From: Chaunax sp. Z400
Taxonomy: Eukaryota; Chordata; Actinopteri; Lophiiformes; Chaunacidae
Length of the DNA stretch: 64,000 bases
NCBI GenBank assembly: GCA_037577475.1
Contig: CM075187.1
Location: 25,174,810 to 25,238,809 of the forward strand
Direction: 5' to 3'
The notes beneath the pieces are model-generated. The model made no database searches. It was not told where the DNA came from and was given only the letters and a program-made list of their open reading frames with translations. Made by a program: the position numbers and the translations under genes. Every line of letters starts with the position of its first letter. The stretch's first letter is position 1. Positions 1-8,030 of the stretch are shown one piece after another.

Positions 1-264
1 GAATATTGTGAGTTTGGGTCTAATGGCGGCTTCGCGACGTTTGATGTTCGCTATCAAACAGGAACTCGGTGTTGAGAGGCCAGGGAAGCTCAGATGCTCA
101 CCAAAATTGACACACTCGTCAAAGGTCGTACTACTTACAATCTCATTTGGTTTACAGGGTCGGTTGTGCAAACTTGGCTCCACAGCACCCCCTGTAAAAC
201 TTAAAATAAGTATCCCAGAGTCTGTGTTTAACCTACATGTATGTAATTTAGTAGACATGTTTAA
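1..264 (+). repeat. Dispersed repeat, copy 1 (uninterrupted)
   Basis: The segment from about 42 to 264 matches 6341-6565 with roughly eight mismatches by eye, and the segment 1-31 matches 5311-5341. In the second locus these two blocks are separated by a LINE insertion, so this copy preserves the empty site. The 89-residue open frame inside it is not a recognised protein and its counterpart is also open only because both copies are young. The left end lies outside the window. Similar sequence ending in 'GCCCCCTGTAAAA' is common in fish genomes, but I cannot name the family. Confidence 0.8.
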
Positions 265-660
265 AGATCCACCCTGAAGACATCTACTCAACAATATTGA
301 GCAACAGTCAAAGCACCACCTGCGGGCAAATGCAAAAATGTCTTGTGACAATTTTTGTTTGATTTTGATTACATTTTCATGCTGTGGCCTTCACATGCAG
401 CCTAACTAGCAACATACAGCATGCGGTGTTGTCCTACTCACGTATCTGACTGTTTACTTCCAAACTGTGGTGAAATGCAGGAGGACTCGTCCACATTGTA
501 CAGCGAGGACTGTCAACAAAAATAATCTCCACTAACTAAACTGTACAACTGATCCCACCACCAGCATAAATCCTACTAAATTTGCGTCGTTATGAGGAGG
601 AATGGTAACAGCAAACACATGAGGAAATCAATATTTCAAAAACTGATCATATATTTTTCT
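265..660. other. Spacer with no recognised feature
   Basis: AT-rich sequence between the dispersed repeat and the 3' end of the minus-strand gene. No open frame, tandem repeat or transposon terminus was recognised. The first part (to about 350) may still belong to the dispersed repeat, because phrases such as 'CACCACCTGCGGGCAA' are typical of such elements. Confidence 0.4.
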
Positions 661-665
661 TCAGA

Positions 666-671
666 TTTATT
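666..671 (-). terminator. Polyadenylation signal of the 32-residue-repeat gene
   Basis: AATAAA reads on the minus strand 116 bases past the stop codon at 788. It is the first canonical signal downstream of the stop and gives a short 3' UTR. Its position supports the minus-strand gene model. Confidence 0.55.
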
Positions 672-787
672 TACATTATATTTTCACAGTAACACAAACA
701 AATCATTGAAATGACTGCCAAACAGCTTTCAAACAAAAACCACAACCATTTCTACAGTCTAATTAACAAAAAAAATTGAAAACTAAA

Positions 788-2934
788 TTACTCCTCCACA
801 CTTGTAAACTGGATGCAGCTGAAAGTGGTCTTGATTCGCTTAAAAAAACGGCGAATCCTTTTCAGAAACTTTTGCCGGCGACCAGGGGAGGTGGAGACAT
901 TATGGGCAACGTCTGATGGCTCGGCCACGTCAGAGGAGCTGGCAGTGACGTCTTCAGACAACCCCTCATCTGGACATTTGTCCTCTGAGACGGGAGGCTG
1001 GTTAGCGTCTGATGGCTCGGCCACGTCAGAGGAGCTGGCAGCGACGTCTTCAGACGACCCCACATCTGGACATTTGTCCCCTGAGACGGGAGGCTGGTTA
1101 GCGTCTGATGGCTCCACTATGTCAGAGGAGCTGGCAGCGACGTCTTCAGACGACCCCACATCTGGACATTTGTCCCCTGAGACGGGAGGCTGGTTAGCGT
1201 CTGATGGCTCGGCCACGTCAGAGGAGCTGGCAGCGACGTCTTCAGACGACCCCTCATCTGGACATTTGTCCGATGAGACAGGAGGCTGGTTAGCGTCTGA
1301 TGGCTCCACTATGTCAGAGGAGCTGGCAGCGACGTCTTCAGACGACCCCACATCTGGACATTTGTCCCCTGAGACGGGAGGCTGGTTAGCGTCTGATGGC
1401 TCCACTATGTCAGAGGAGCTGGCAGCGACGTCTTCAGACGACCCCTCATCTGGACATTTGTCCCCTGAGACGGGAGGCTGGTTAGCGTCTGATGGCTCCA
1501 CTATGTCAGAGGAGCTGGCAGCGACGTCTTCAAACGACCCCACCTCCACTTCAGTCTCAGTCTTCTTGTCCCCCTGTCCATCAAGCTGACACTCAGGAAT
1601 GGATGGGAGCTTCTCACCGTGGTGCTTAGAGCTGCGTTCTGGGCACTAGATTAGTTGGAGAGACACAGGAATGGTTACAGTCACAAAGGGCTTGAGCTAT
1701 TAGACTCAATAATACAAATTAATCCATGTCAACCACTAACTTTTACTCTGTTATCAATATGTATGATCATACACTCAATATAGTCTCTATTAAATCAGAC
1801 CCATAGAGACACAAGAAACATGCAGGACATTAGAGTAAACTCGTGCAGGTGATCTAAAATGTTTAGTGACTGGAATCTACATGTTTGTGATTTGACAAGA
1901 GTCAGTATTAAGTAACCAAAGTTAAAATCTGCAGAGTGGAAAGACTGCATCAACATTTAAAATCTGAAACCAGTGCAAGTTGGGCTTTGTCCAAATCTTA
2001 CAGCTTCATGCTAAAGATACTGATTTGAATCTGTGAGACAGTGCAGGTACCTGTGTTGGCTGTGAGGAGGAGCCGTACATTTCCTCATAGAGGCATTGTT
2101 GTTCCTCGTTCAAGTGGTACCTGTTGACCCATGTCTTCTGCTCGTTGCTGCAGGTGACGCAAGTGCTGGTGTCCCTGTTCCTCTGTTGTTTCCTGCCGCG
2201 CTTTCGTTTTGGAGTCACCCAAACGTCGGGTTGATCGTCTGCAGAGGCCTGGATCTCCTCGAACTTTGGGCTTCCCATTTCCAATAATGTAACTACAGGG
2301 AAGCACAAGAAACATGCAGGACATTAGAGCAAACTCATGCAGGTGAACAAAAATGTTTAGTGAATCTACATGTTTGTGATTTGCAGAGGGTCGGTATGAA
2401 GTAACCAAAGTTGAAAGACCACTGAGCTAATCTCACATGGTATAAACTCAGGATTACAAGTAAGGGAGAGCAAGGCAGGACAAAAGAGAGGTTTGAACAG
2501 GACCCAGGAAGTCAGGGAAATAGGACAGAAACAATCTGTATCACTGCCTAGAATAATTCTGCTTCAAATTCCCTGATATGTGGTCCGTATACATATTGTT
2601 AGATGTATTAGTTTTAAAAACGGTTTATTTTCTGTATTCATTTATCTGTACTCCCCACAAACACTCCACCGTAACACAAAAAGAAACCTCAAATTAAGTC
2701 AAATCAGCAAAAACGGTTCATGCAAACAACAGCTAGTTAGAAAATTTTAAAACAGACCCCAAGGAATAAAGAATCGATGAAGAAAACATTAAAATGCTGC
2801 TTAAATGCATCAAATTAATCATCTAGAATAATAGTCTACAACTCGTAGCATTCCACCAGTTTGTATTTAGCTGGTTAGCTTTAGCTACAAAGCTATCAGT
2901 TTATCTACTTACTGTTTGGGTCGTGTTGATTCAT
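788..2934 (-). CDS. Three-exon gene, unknown protein with 32-residue repeats
   Basis: Exons: 2934-2913, 2292-2051 and 1645-788. The first donor is GTAAGT, the second CAG|GTACCT, and both acceptors (ends CCTGTAG and AATCTAG) follow pyrimidine-rich tracts. Intron phases match (1 then 0). The start has a purine at -3 and an in-frame TAG upstream without an intervening ATG. The 373-residue product begins MNQHDPNITLLEMGSPKFEE, carries a basic cluster (TPKRKRGRK, about residues 45-53, NLS-like) and a CxxC (CVTC) near 62-65. From about residue 120 it has six full and one partial 32-residue repeats (core SSEDVAASSSD, then EPSDANQPPVS and DKCPD), and it ends in a basic amphipathic stretch (RRQKFLKRIRRFFKRIK). 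No signal peptide or membrane span is seen. I recognise no family, and function is unknown. The repeat region is predicted disordered and rich in Ser/Asp/Glu, with possible casein-kinase-type sites (inference). The plus strand is also open across the repeats, but lacks the splicing and polyadenylation support. Confidence 0.7.
911..1543 (-). repeat. Coding minisatellite, 96-bp unit, about 6.6 copies
   Basis: Unit starts fall at 911, 1007, 1103, 1199, 1295, 1391 and 1487, so the period is exactly 96 bp (32 codons). Units differ at only a few positions. Two types alternate on the minus strand, DIVEPSD and DVAEPSD, and another position varies between CPDVG and CPDEG. Most unit differences change an amino acid. 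The period being a multiple of three explains why both strands stay open. Confidence 0.95.
1810..1925. repeat. Intron 2 copy of a duplicated segment
   Basis: This stretch matches 2303-2415 with a few substitutions and small indels (shared words include 'AAGAAACATGCAGGACATTA' and 'TCTACATGTTTGTGATTTG'). It lies in intron 2 of the minus-strand gene; its partner is the 3' end of intron 1. Confidence 0.85.
2303..2415. repeat. Intron 1 copy of a duplicated segment
   Basis: Partner of 1810-1925. On the minus strand its end supplies most of the pyrimidine tract of the intron 1 acceptor (AG at 2294-2293). The intron 2 copy keeps the pyrimidines but not the AG. Confidence 0.85.
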
Positions 2935-3021
2935 GTCGATCTCTTTGTGTTGTTTGAACCGTTGTTTTCTCTCTGTCTATTCAAAAGCTAAAGTGTGCAG
3001 GTGGAATGAACCAACGTTTCT

Positions 3022-3029
3022 TATAATGA
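3022..3029 (-). promoter_or_regulatory. Possible TATA-like box of the minus-strand gene
   Basis: ATTATAAG reads on the minus strand about 90 bases before the ATG at 2934. A start of transcription about 30 bases downstream would give a 5' UTR near 60 bases. Weak evidence: many fish promoters lack TATA and the region is AT-rich. Confidence 0.25.
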
Positions 3030-3050
3030 TACACTTGCCTTATGACAAGG

Positions 3051-3172
3051 GTTTCTATGGTAACCAAACGTCCCTTATGACTTTATGAGGTAATATCATT
3101 ATTTTTCGTTTCCATTGTAACCAAACGATCTTCTTGAGGTAATATCGTTATTTTTTCATTTCCATGGTAACG
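3051..3172. repeat. Two-copy tandem duplication with repeated GGTAAC
   Basis: Two diverged units of about 58-60 bp share 'GTAACCAAACG' and 'GAGGTAATATC' followed by T-rich sequence. 'CTATGGTAAC' and 'CCATGGTAAC' resemble half-sites of RFX X-boxes. Because the block lies just upstream of the minus-strand gene it could be regulatory, but this is inference. Confidence 0.5.
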
Positions 3173-3409
3173 TGTTGAATTGCTGCGCAGTCTGTGTGGG
3201 ATTTGGCTCACATGAGGGTTTCCGGGGCATAACTCAAAAAATTCCTGAAAGTTTTCACGAAACTTTATGTACACTTCTCCCATGTACTGGAGAGGTGCTT
3301 TTAGGTATTTGGGAAATTGTAAGCATTTTATTTATTTATTTATTTATTCATTTTGTCTCCCATTAACAAAAACTGTAATTTACAGAGACAACTTGCATAA
3401 CTTCTGTCT

Positions 3410-3885
3410 TTCCTTAATGAAATGCACCCCCGCCAGTTCTCCGATAGTTTGCACCAAACACCTCCTCGTCCGCTTTTCTCCCCCTGAACTCTGATTATTG
3501 GTGACTCTATCACAAGGACTGTGCGCTTCTTTAACGCTGTTACATACCGTTTCCCACGATGTCTTGAAGAAGCTCCAGGACATGTTACCATCACTTTCCG
3601 CCTCCATCACCAGAATAATAGTCCATGTGGGTTCAAATGACACGGCTCTTCTACAATCAGAGATAACCAAATCAGACTTCGGCCGTCTTTTCGATCTTCT
3701 CAAACATAGTGGCAAATCAGTCTTCATCTCAGGTCCTATTCCCACCGTCAGCCGCGGTGTGGGTCGTTACAGTAGACTCCTTACATCTTCACACCTGGCT
3801 GCAGTCCACCTGTAGAGCTCACAATGTGGGCTTTGTTGATAATTTCAACTTGTTTTGGAATCAGAGTTCCTTCTTCAAACGGGAC
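3410..3885 (+). mobile_element. LINE ORF1 remnant with esterase (SGNH) signature, frameshifted
   Basis: Three forward frames together read like the esterase domain found in ORF1 of some CR1/L2-type fish LINEs. The first gives LIIGDSITRTVRFFNAVTY (3490-3546), containing the GDS nucleophile block. The second, open 3498-3815, gives SASITRIIVHVGSND and GKSVFISGPIPTVSRG (3594-3760), with the block III 'GSND'. The third, open from about 3709, gives HTWLQSTCRAHNVGFVDNFN. At least two frameshifts separate these parts, so the copy is dead. Homology stops abruptly near 3885 where the tandem array begins, before the expected catalytic Asp/His region. It may or may not belong to the same family as the reverse transcriptase at 5.3-6.3 kb. 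Confidence 0.75.
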
Positions 3886-5130
3886 GATCAAAATATTGTT
3901 TTTTTTTTCCCCTACAATAATGCAATTCTTTTCAAATTTGATGTATCATAAAAACTTTATTTTCAATAGTGTATTCATGACACTTATATTTACTGTTAGA
4001 GGACATAAACCACTATATGTACAACTATTAGGAAGTACTTGTACATTGTACTTTTCGAGTAATCCTACCTTGAAATACCATGCAGCGATCAAAATAGTGC
4101 TTTTTTCCTACAGTAATGCAATCCTTCTCAAATTTGATGTGCAATAAAATCTTAATTTCAAGAGTGTATTCATGGGACTCATTTGATTTGTTAGAAGACA
4201 TATAGCACTACAAGTACAATTATTATGAAGTATTTGTACCTTGTACCTTTGGAGTAATCCTACCTTGAAATACTATGCAACCATCAAAATATTGCTTTGT
4301 CACCTACAATAATGCAATCCTTTCCAAATTTGATGTGTAATTAAAACTTTATTTTAAATTGTGTATTCATGACACTCCCATCTTTTATTAGACGATAAAT
4401 AGCACTATATATACAATCATTATGAAGTATCCTTACCTTGTACCTTTCGAGTAATCCTACTTTGAAATACCATGTATCAATCAAAATAGTGCTTTTTTTC
4501 CTACAATAATGCATTTCTTTCCAGATTTGATGTGCAATAAAATCTTTATTTTCAATAGTGTATTAATGACACTTATATTATCTGTTAGGTGACAGGTACC
4601 ACTACAGGTACTATTATTATGAAGTATTTGTACCTTGTACTTCTCGAGTAATCCTACCTTGAAATACCATGCAGTGATCAAAATATTGCTTTTTTCACCT
4701 ACATAATGCAATTCTTTCCAAATTTGATGTGTAATAAAAACTTTATTTTCAATAGTGTATTCATGCCACTCATATAATTTGTTAGAAGACATATAGCACT
4801 ACATGTACAATCATTATAAAGTATCCGTACTTTGTACTTTTTGAGTAATCCTACCTTGAAATACCATGCAACGATCAAAATATAGATTTATTCACCTACA
4901 GTAATGCAATTCTTTCCAACTTTGATGTGCAATAAAATCTTTATTTTCAATAGTGTATTAATGACACATAGTTTCAGGTAGAGGAAATATAGCACTACAG
5001 GTACAATTATCATGAAGTACTTGTACCTTGTACTTTTTGAGTAATCCTACCTTGAAATACCATGTAACGATCAAAGTAGGGCTTTTTTTTCCAACAAAAA
5101 TGCATTTCTTTCCAAATTTGATGTGTAATT
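3886..5130. repeat. Tandem satellite, about 197-bp unit, about 6.3 copies
   Basis: The landmark '(G/A/C)ATCAAA(A/G)TA' recurs at 3886, 4087, 4282, 4479, 4676, 4873 and 5069, giving periods of 201, 195, 197, 197, 197 and 196. Each unit carries a T-rich run, 'AATGCAATTCTTTCCAAATTTGATGTG', split here as AATGCA..TTTGATGTG, an AATAAAA..CTTTATTTTCAATAG stretch, and GAGTAATCCTACCTTGAAATA. Units differ from each other by roughly 10-15% by eye, so this is not a very recent expansion. Short open frames on either strand are not coding. Confidence 0.95.
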
Positions 5131-5341
5131 AGGGCCCGAGCACTGAGGGTGTGAGGACCCTATTGTTCTGCAAGGAATTATTATTAGGGCCCGAGTACAA
5201 AGTGTGAAAGGACCCTATTGCACTGCAAGGAATTATTAGAGCCTGAGCACGAAGCGTGCGACCTAAAATTTGGTCAGTAAAGCCATAAGGCCTTGATGAG
5301 TCATTATTGTGAATATTGTGAGTTTGGGTCTAATGGCGGCT
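5131..5341 (+). repeat. AGGGCCCGAG dispersed repeat, left part with short tandem units
   Basis: Three units start at 5131, 5186 and 5238 with AGGGCCCGAGCAC-like words followed by GGACCCTATTG and GGAATTATTA. The sequence continues into 'GAATATTGTGAGTTTGGGTC', which is the same as bases 1-20 of the window, so this is the left part of the dispersed repeat seen uninterrupted at 1-264. The motif AGGGCCCGAGC is familiar from many fish genomes, but I cannot name the family. Confidence 0.75.
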
Positions 5342-6340
5342 ACGCTCCGTTCCTCTTCACCCTCTACACTGCAGACTTCCACTACAACTCACCCACCTGT
5401 CACCTGCAGAAGTTCTCTGATGACTCTGCCATCGTCGGCCTCATCACAGATGGGGACGACAGGGAATACAGAGAACTGATGCAGGACTTTGTGGACTGGT
5501 GCCAGCGGAACCAACTCCAGATCAACGCAGTGAAAACCAAGGAACTGGTGGTTGATTTCCGCAGGCACACACACTCCCCCCCGGACCCGGTGAACATTCA
5601 GGGAACAGACATTGAGATGGTGACATCTTATAAGTACCTGGGTGTTCACCTGAACAATAAACTGGACTGGACAGACAATACCACTGCACTTTATAGGAAA
5701 GGCCAGAGCAGACTCTATCTGCTCAGGAGACTGAGGTCCTTTGGAGTGCGGGGAGCACTCCTCAAGACATTTTACGACACCGTGGTGGCATCAGCCATTT
5801 TTTATGGTGTGGTCTGCTGGGGCAGCGGCATCACAGTGTCGGATAGGAAAAGACTCGATAAACTGATAAGGAAGGCCAGCTCTGTCCTGGGATGCCCCCT
5901 GGACCCAGTGGAGGTGGTGGGAGGTAGGAGGATGACAACTAAGCTGTCATCCATAATGGACAATCACTCCCACCCGATGCGGGACCAAATAACAGCACTG
6001 GAGAGCTCCTTCAGCGACAGGTTGCTTCACCCAAAGTGCGTGAAGGAGCGCTTTCGCAAGTCTTTCCTTCCTGCAGCTGTTAGACTGTACAATCAGCACT
6101 GCTCCCAGTAGACCTAACTATTTGTAGTACTTGTGTGAAATACTGAGACACTTTGCATTAGTATTGTGAAATATTCTTGAGACACTTTACCCCCGTCCTT
6201 TATTGTATTGTATTTTTTTAAATGTTATTTCCCCTCCTCCTGCTGTGTTTTTCGTACACTGTGCTGCTGCAATAATGTAAATTTCCCCACTGTGGGACTA
6301 ATAAAGGGATATCTTATCTTATCTTATCTTATCTTATCTT
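5342..6340 (+). mobile_element. 5'-truncated non-LTR retrotransposon, L2/Rex1-like (jockey superfamily)
   Basis: An open frame to 6111 encodes the end of a reverse transcriptase, followed by a 3' UTR, 'AATTTCCCCACTGTGGGAC', an AATAAAG and a (TTATC)n tail ending at 6340. It is inserted within a dispersed repeat: left flank ends near 5341 and right flank resumes at 6341, matching the empty copy at 1-264. Truncation falls between RT motifs B and C, the usual result of incomplete target-primed reverse transcription. The exact left junction is blurred by a few bases of microhomology. Confidence 0.9.
5344..6111 (+). CDS. Reverse transcriptase C-terminal fragment of the LINE
   Basis: The frame reads APFLFTLYTADF (end of the finger/palm region), then FSDDSAIVG, the motif C catalytic pair normally written F/YxDD. 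It continues through WCQRNQLQINAVKTKELVVD, SYKYLGVHLNNKLDW and VCWGSGITVSDRKRLDKL, and ends at RFRKSFLPAAVRLYN, the typical terminus of this LINE group. About 250 codons remain open without any stop, so the copy is fairly young. The endonuclease and RT motifs 0-B are absent, so the protein cannot be functional. The ATG at 5293 lies in flanking repeat and is not a real start. Confidence 0.85.
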   Translation, partial: APFLFTLYTADFHYNSPTCHLQKFSDDSAIVGLITDGDDREYRELMQDFVDWCQRNQLQINAVKTKELVVDFRRHTHSPPDPVNIQGTDIEMVTSYKYLGVHLNNKLDWTDNTTALYRKGQSRLYLLRRLRSFGVRGALLKTFYDTVVASAIFYGVVCWGSGITVSDRKRLDKLIRKASSVLGCPLDPVEVVGGRRMTTKLSSIMDNHSHPMRDQITALESSFSDRLLHPKCVKERFRKSFLPAAVRLYNQHCSQ

Positions 6341-6565
6341 TGATGTTCGCCATCAAACAGGAACTCGGTGTTGAGAGGCCAGGGAAGCTCAGATGCTCAC
6401 CAAAATTGACACACTCGGCAAAGGTCGTACTACTTACAATCTCATATGGTTTACAGGGTCGGTTGTGCCAACTTGGCTCCACAGCGCCCCCTGTAAAACT
6501 TAAAATAAGCATCCCAGAGTCTGTGTTTAACCTACATGTAAGTAATTTGGTAGACATGTTTAAAT
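6341..6565 (+). repeat. Dispersed repeat, right part, displaced by the LINE
   Basis: Matches 42-264 at about 96% identity by eye (TTGATGTTCGC through GACATGTTTAAA). Homology ends at about 6565, where copy 1 continues with GATCCACC but this copy runs into TGTTTGTGTGTG. Confidence 0.85.
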
Positions 6566-6918
6566 GTTTGTGTGTGTGCTAGCAGTCTTTAGCTAACTGA
6601 TGCTCGATCAGTTGTTAACAGGACAAGTTCATATGAAACAGGTTACCGGGTCTGTAAACCCTGCCTGTTTTGTGAACAGTTATCCAACATCCCAGCAGAG
6701 GAGGTTAGATAATGGCACATTCATGCGCTCCTCTGATGGTCACATTTACCAAGTTTGGAAGTCATTGCTCCAAATTTGATATGTTCATGAGCTTTTAATT
6801 TGTATTGTGGGAACAACATGGACACTACAAGAAGATGTGTTGTAATTTACGGCTCAGATCCATTAAATACAAGCCATAAATAGCTGTTTGAAATTCTACT
6901 TCTTCTCTTCTGTCTCAG
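6566..6918 (+). other. Sequence upstream of the kinase exons
   Basis: No N-lobe kinase exon, repeat or promoter was recognised here. The last 20 bases before 6919 are the pyrimidine tract and AG of the first surviving kinase exon, so transcription (ancestrally) came from further 5'. Confidence 0.5.
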
Positions 6919-7690
6919 ATGATCCTGAAACAGCTGGAGGATGCAGCGGTTGACATGCATTCAAAGGGCGTCTTTCACCGGGACATTAAATTAAAAAATG
7001 TCCTGGTTTCCATGGTCAATGGTCGACCAAAAGTGCTCGTGGTGGACTTCGGTTGTGGTGCCTTCTCAACGGAGGCCTCTTACCACGACTTCTGTTGTAT
7101 GATATCTGGCTTCTACTCCTCACTCATTTGTCAATCTACAAAATAATGACTTTATGTCAAAAATCTTCCCTTCATCCTTTTTCTGTCTTTTAACGTGCAT
7201 CTTTCTGTCCATGTCCTTCCATTGATCTGTTGATGTGTGTACTAGGTACCGAGATATACTTCCCTCCAGAATGGTTTACCGCTGAGACCTACAGGGCCCG
7301 TCCCACCACTGTTTGGCAGCTGGGCGCACTTTTTCATTCTTTGCTGAAAGGACATAGGAAATTTTCAATGGAGGATTTTCTAGAACACAAGATTGGAATC
7401 AACCCTTCACTCTCCACAGGTTAGACACACAAATATACCCACACAGCTTCATAATACAAAGCAGTTTTCAAACCAAATATTCTTCAGATTTCTTGTTTTC
7501 TTTGGATCACTGCACCTGTCCACTTAAACATCTGATCTTCTCATTTCTCTGTGTTTCAGAGGTCAAGTCTCTGCTGGACATGTGTTTAAATAGAAACCTT
7601 CATCATCGAGTCTGTCTGACACAACTCCAGCTTCATCCTGCCCTCACAGAGCTGAGTCATCAACCAACCCAGAGCCTCCGTCATCAGTAA
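6919..7690 (+). pseudogene. PIM-like Ser/Thr kinase, C-lobe exons only
   Basis: Exons 6919-7096, 7246-7419 and 7560-7690 join in phase (1, 1) into 160 residues. Exon 1 follows a pyrimidine-rich acceptor and reads ILKQLEDAAVDMHSKGVFHR then DIKLKNVL: the catalytic HRD loop with its Lys and Asn. VVDFGCG supplies the DFG Mg-binding motif. Exon 2 has YFPPEWF (APE-like) and TTVWQLGALFHSLL (helix F region). Exon 3 has SLLDMCLNRNLHHR and LQLHPAL, as at the end of PIM kinases, then a stop. The family phosphorylates Ser/Thr in cytoplasm and nucleus and is widely duplicated in fish. The exons for the glycine loop and the VAIK lysine are missing: the 350 bases upstream have none, and before that lie transposons. 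The exon 1 donor follows T (TGTT|GTATG) and turns the expected GT of the P+1 loop into CT. A truncated duplicate is likeliest; a gene with very distant 5' exons is possible. Confidence 0.75.
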
Positions 7691-7699
7691 GACATCCAG

Positions 7700-8030
7700 G
7701 ACAGGTCTTACTCTCCACCTCTCCTCCCTATCTCTCTCTCCCCATCTGTCTCCCCCTCTCCCCACCTCTCTCTCTCCCCGTCTATCACCCCCTCTCCCTA
7801 TCTATCTCCCCATCTCTTTCTCTCCTCATGTATCTCCCCACCTCTCTCTCTCTCTTTCTCTTCTCATGTATCTCCGAATCTTTCTCTCTCACCCCAACCG
7901 GTCAAAGCAGAGGGCCGCTCACCATGAGTCTCGGATCTACTCGAGGTTTCTACCTGTTAAAAGGTAGTTTTTCCTCGCCCCCTTCGCCAAGTGCTTGCTC
8001 CCATTCAAACAGCGTTTTCATTTCCCATAT
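7700..8030 (+). repeat. CT-rich dispersed repeat with ACCGGTCAAAGC core, copy 1
   Basis: A CT-rich block (7705-7890) is followed by ACCCCAACCGGTCAAAGC, AGAGGGCC, CACCATGAGTCT, CTCGAGGTTTC, CTGTTAAAAGG and GCCAAGTGCTTGCTC. The same arrangement occurs inverted at 50985-51290. This core is very frequent in fish genomes. The CT block belongs to the element, because both copies have it in the same place. Confidence 0.75.

Noticed and set aside
862..1065. Second minus-strand frame in the repeat array
   Set aside because: Shadow frame of the same array, created by the absence of stops in the unit.
813..1589. Plus-strand 258-codon frame as the coding gene
   Set aside because: It overlaps the minus-strand exon 3; only the minus strand has matching splice phases, an upstream stop before the start and a polyadenylation signal.
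3886..5130. CRISPR-like array
   Set aside because: The whole 197-bp unit repeats with no unique spacers, and the sequence is eukaryotic; it is a tandem satellite.
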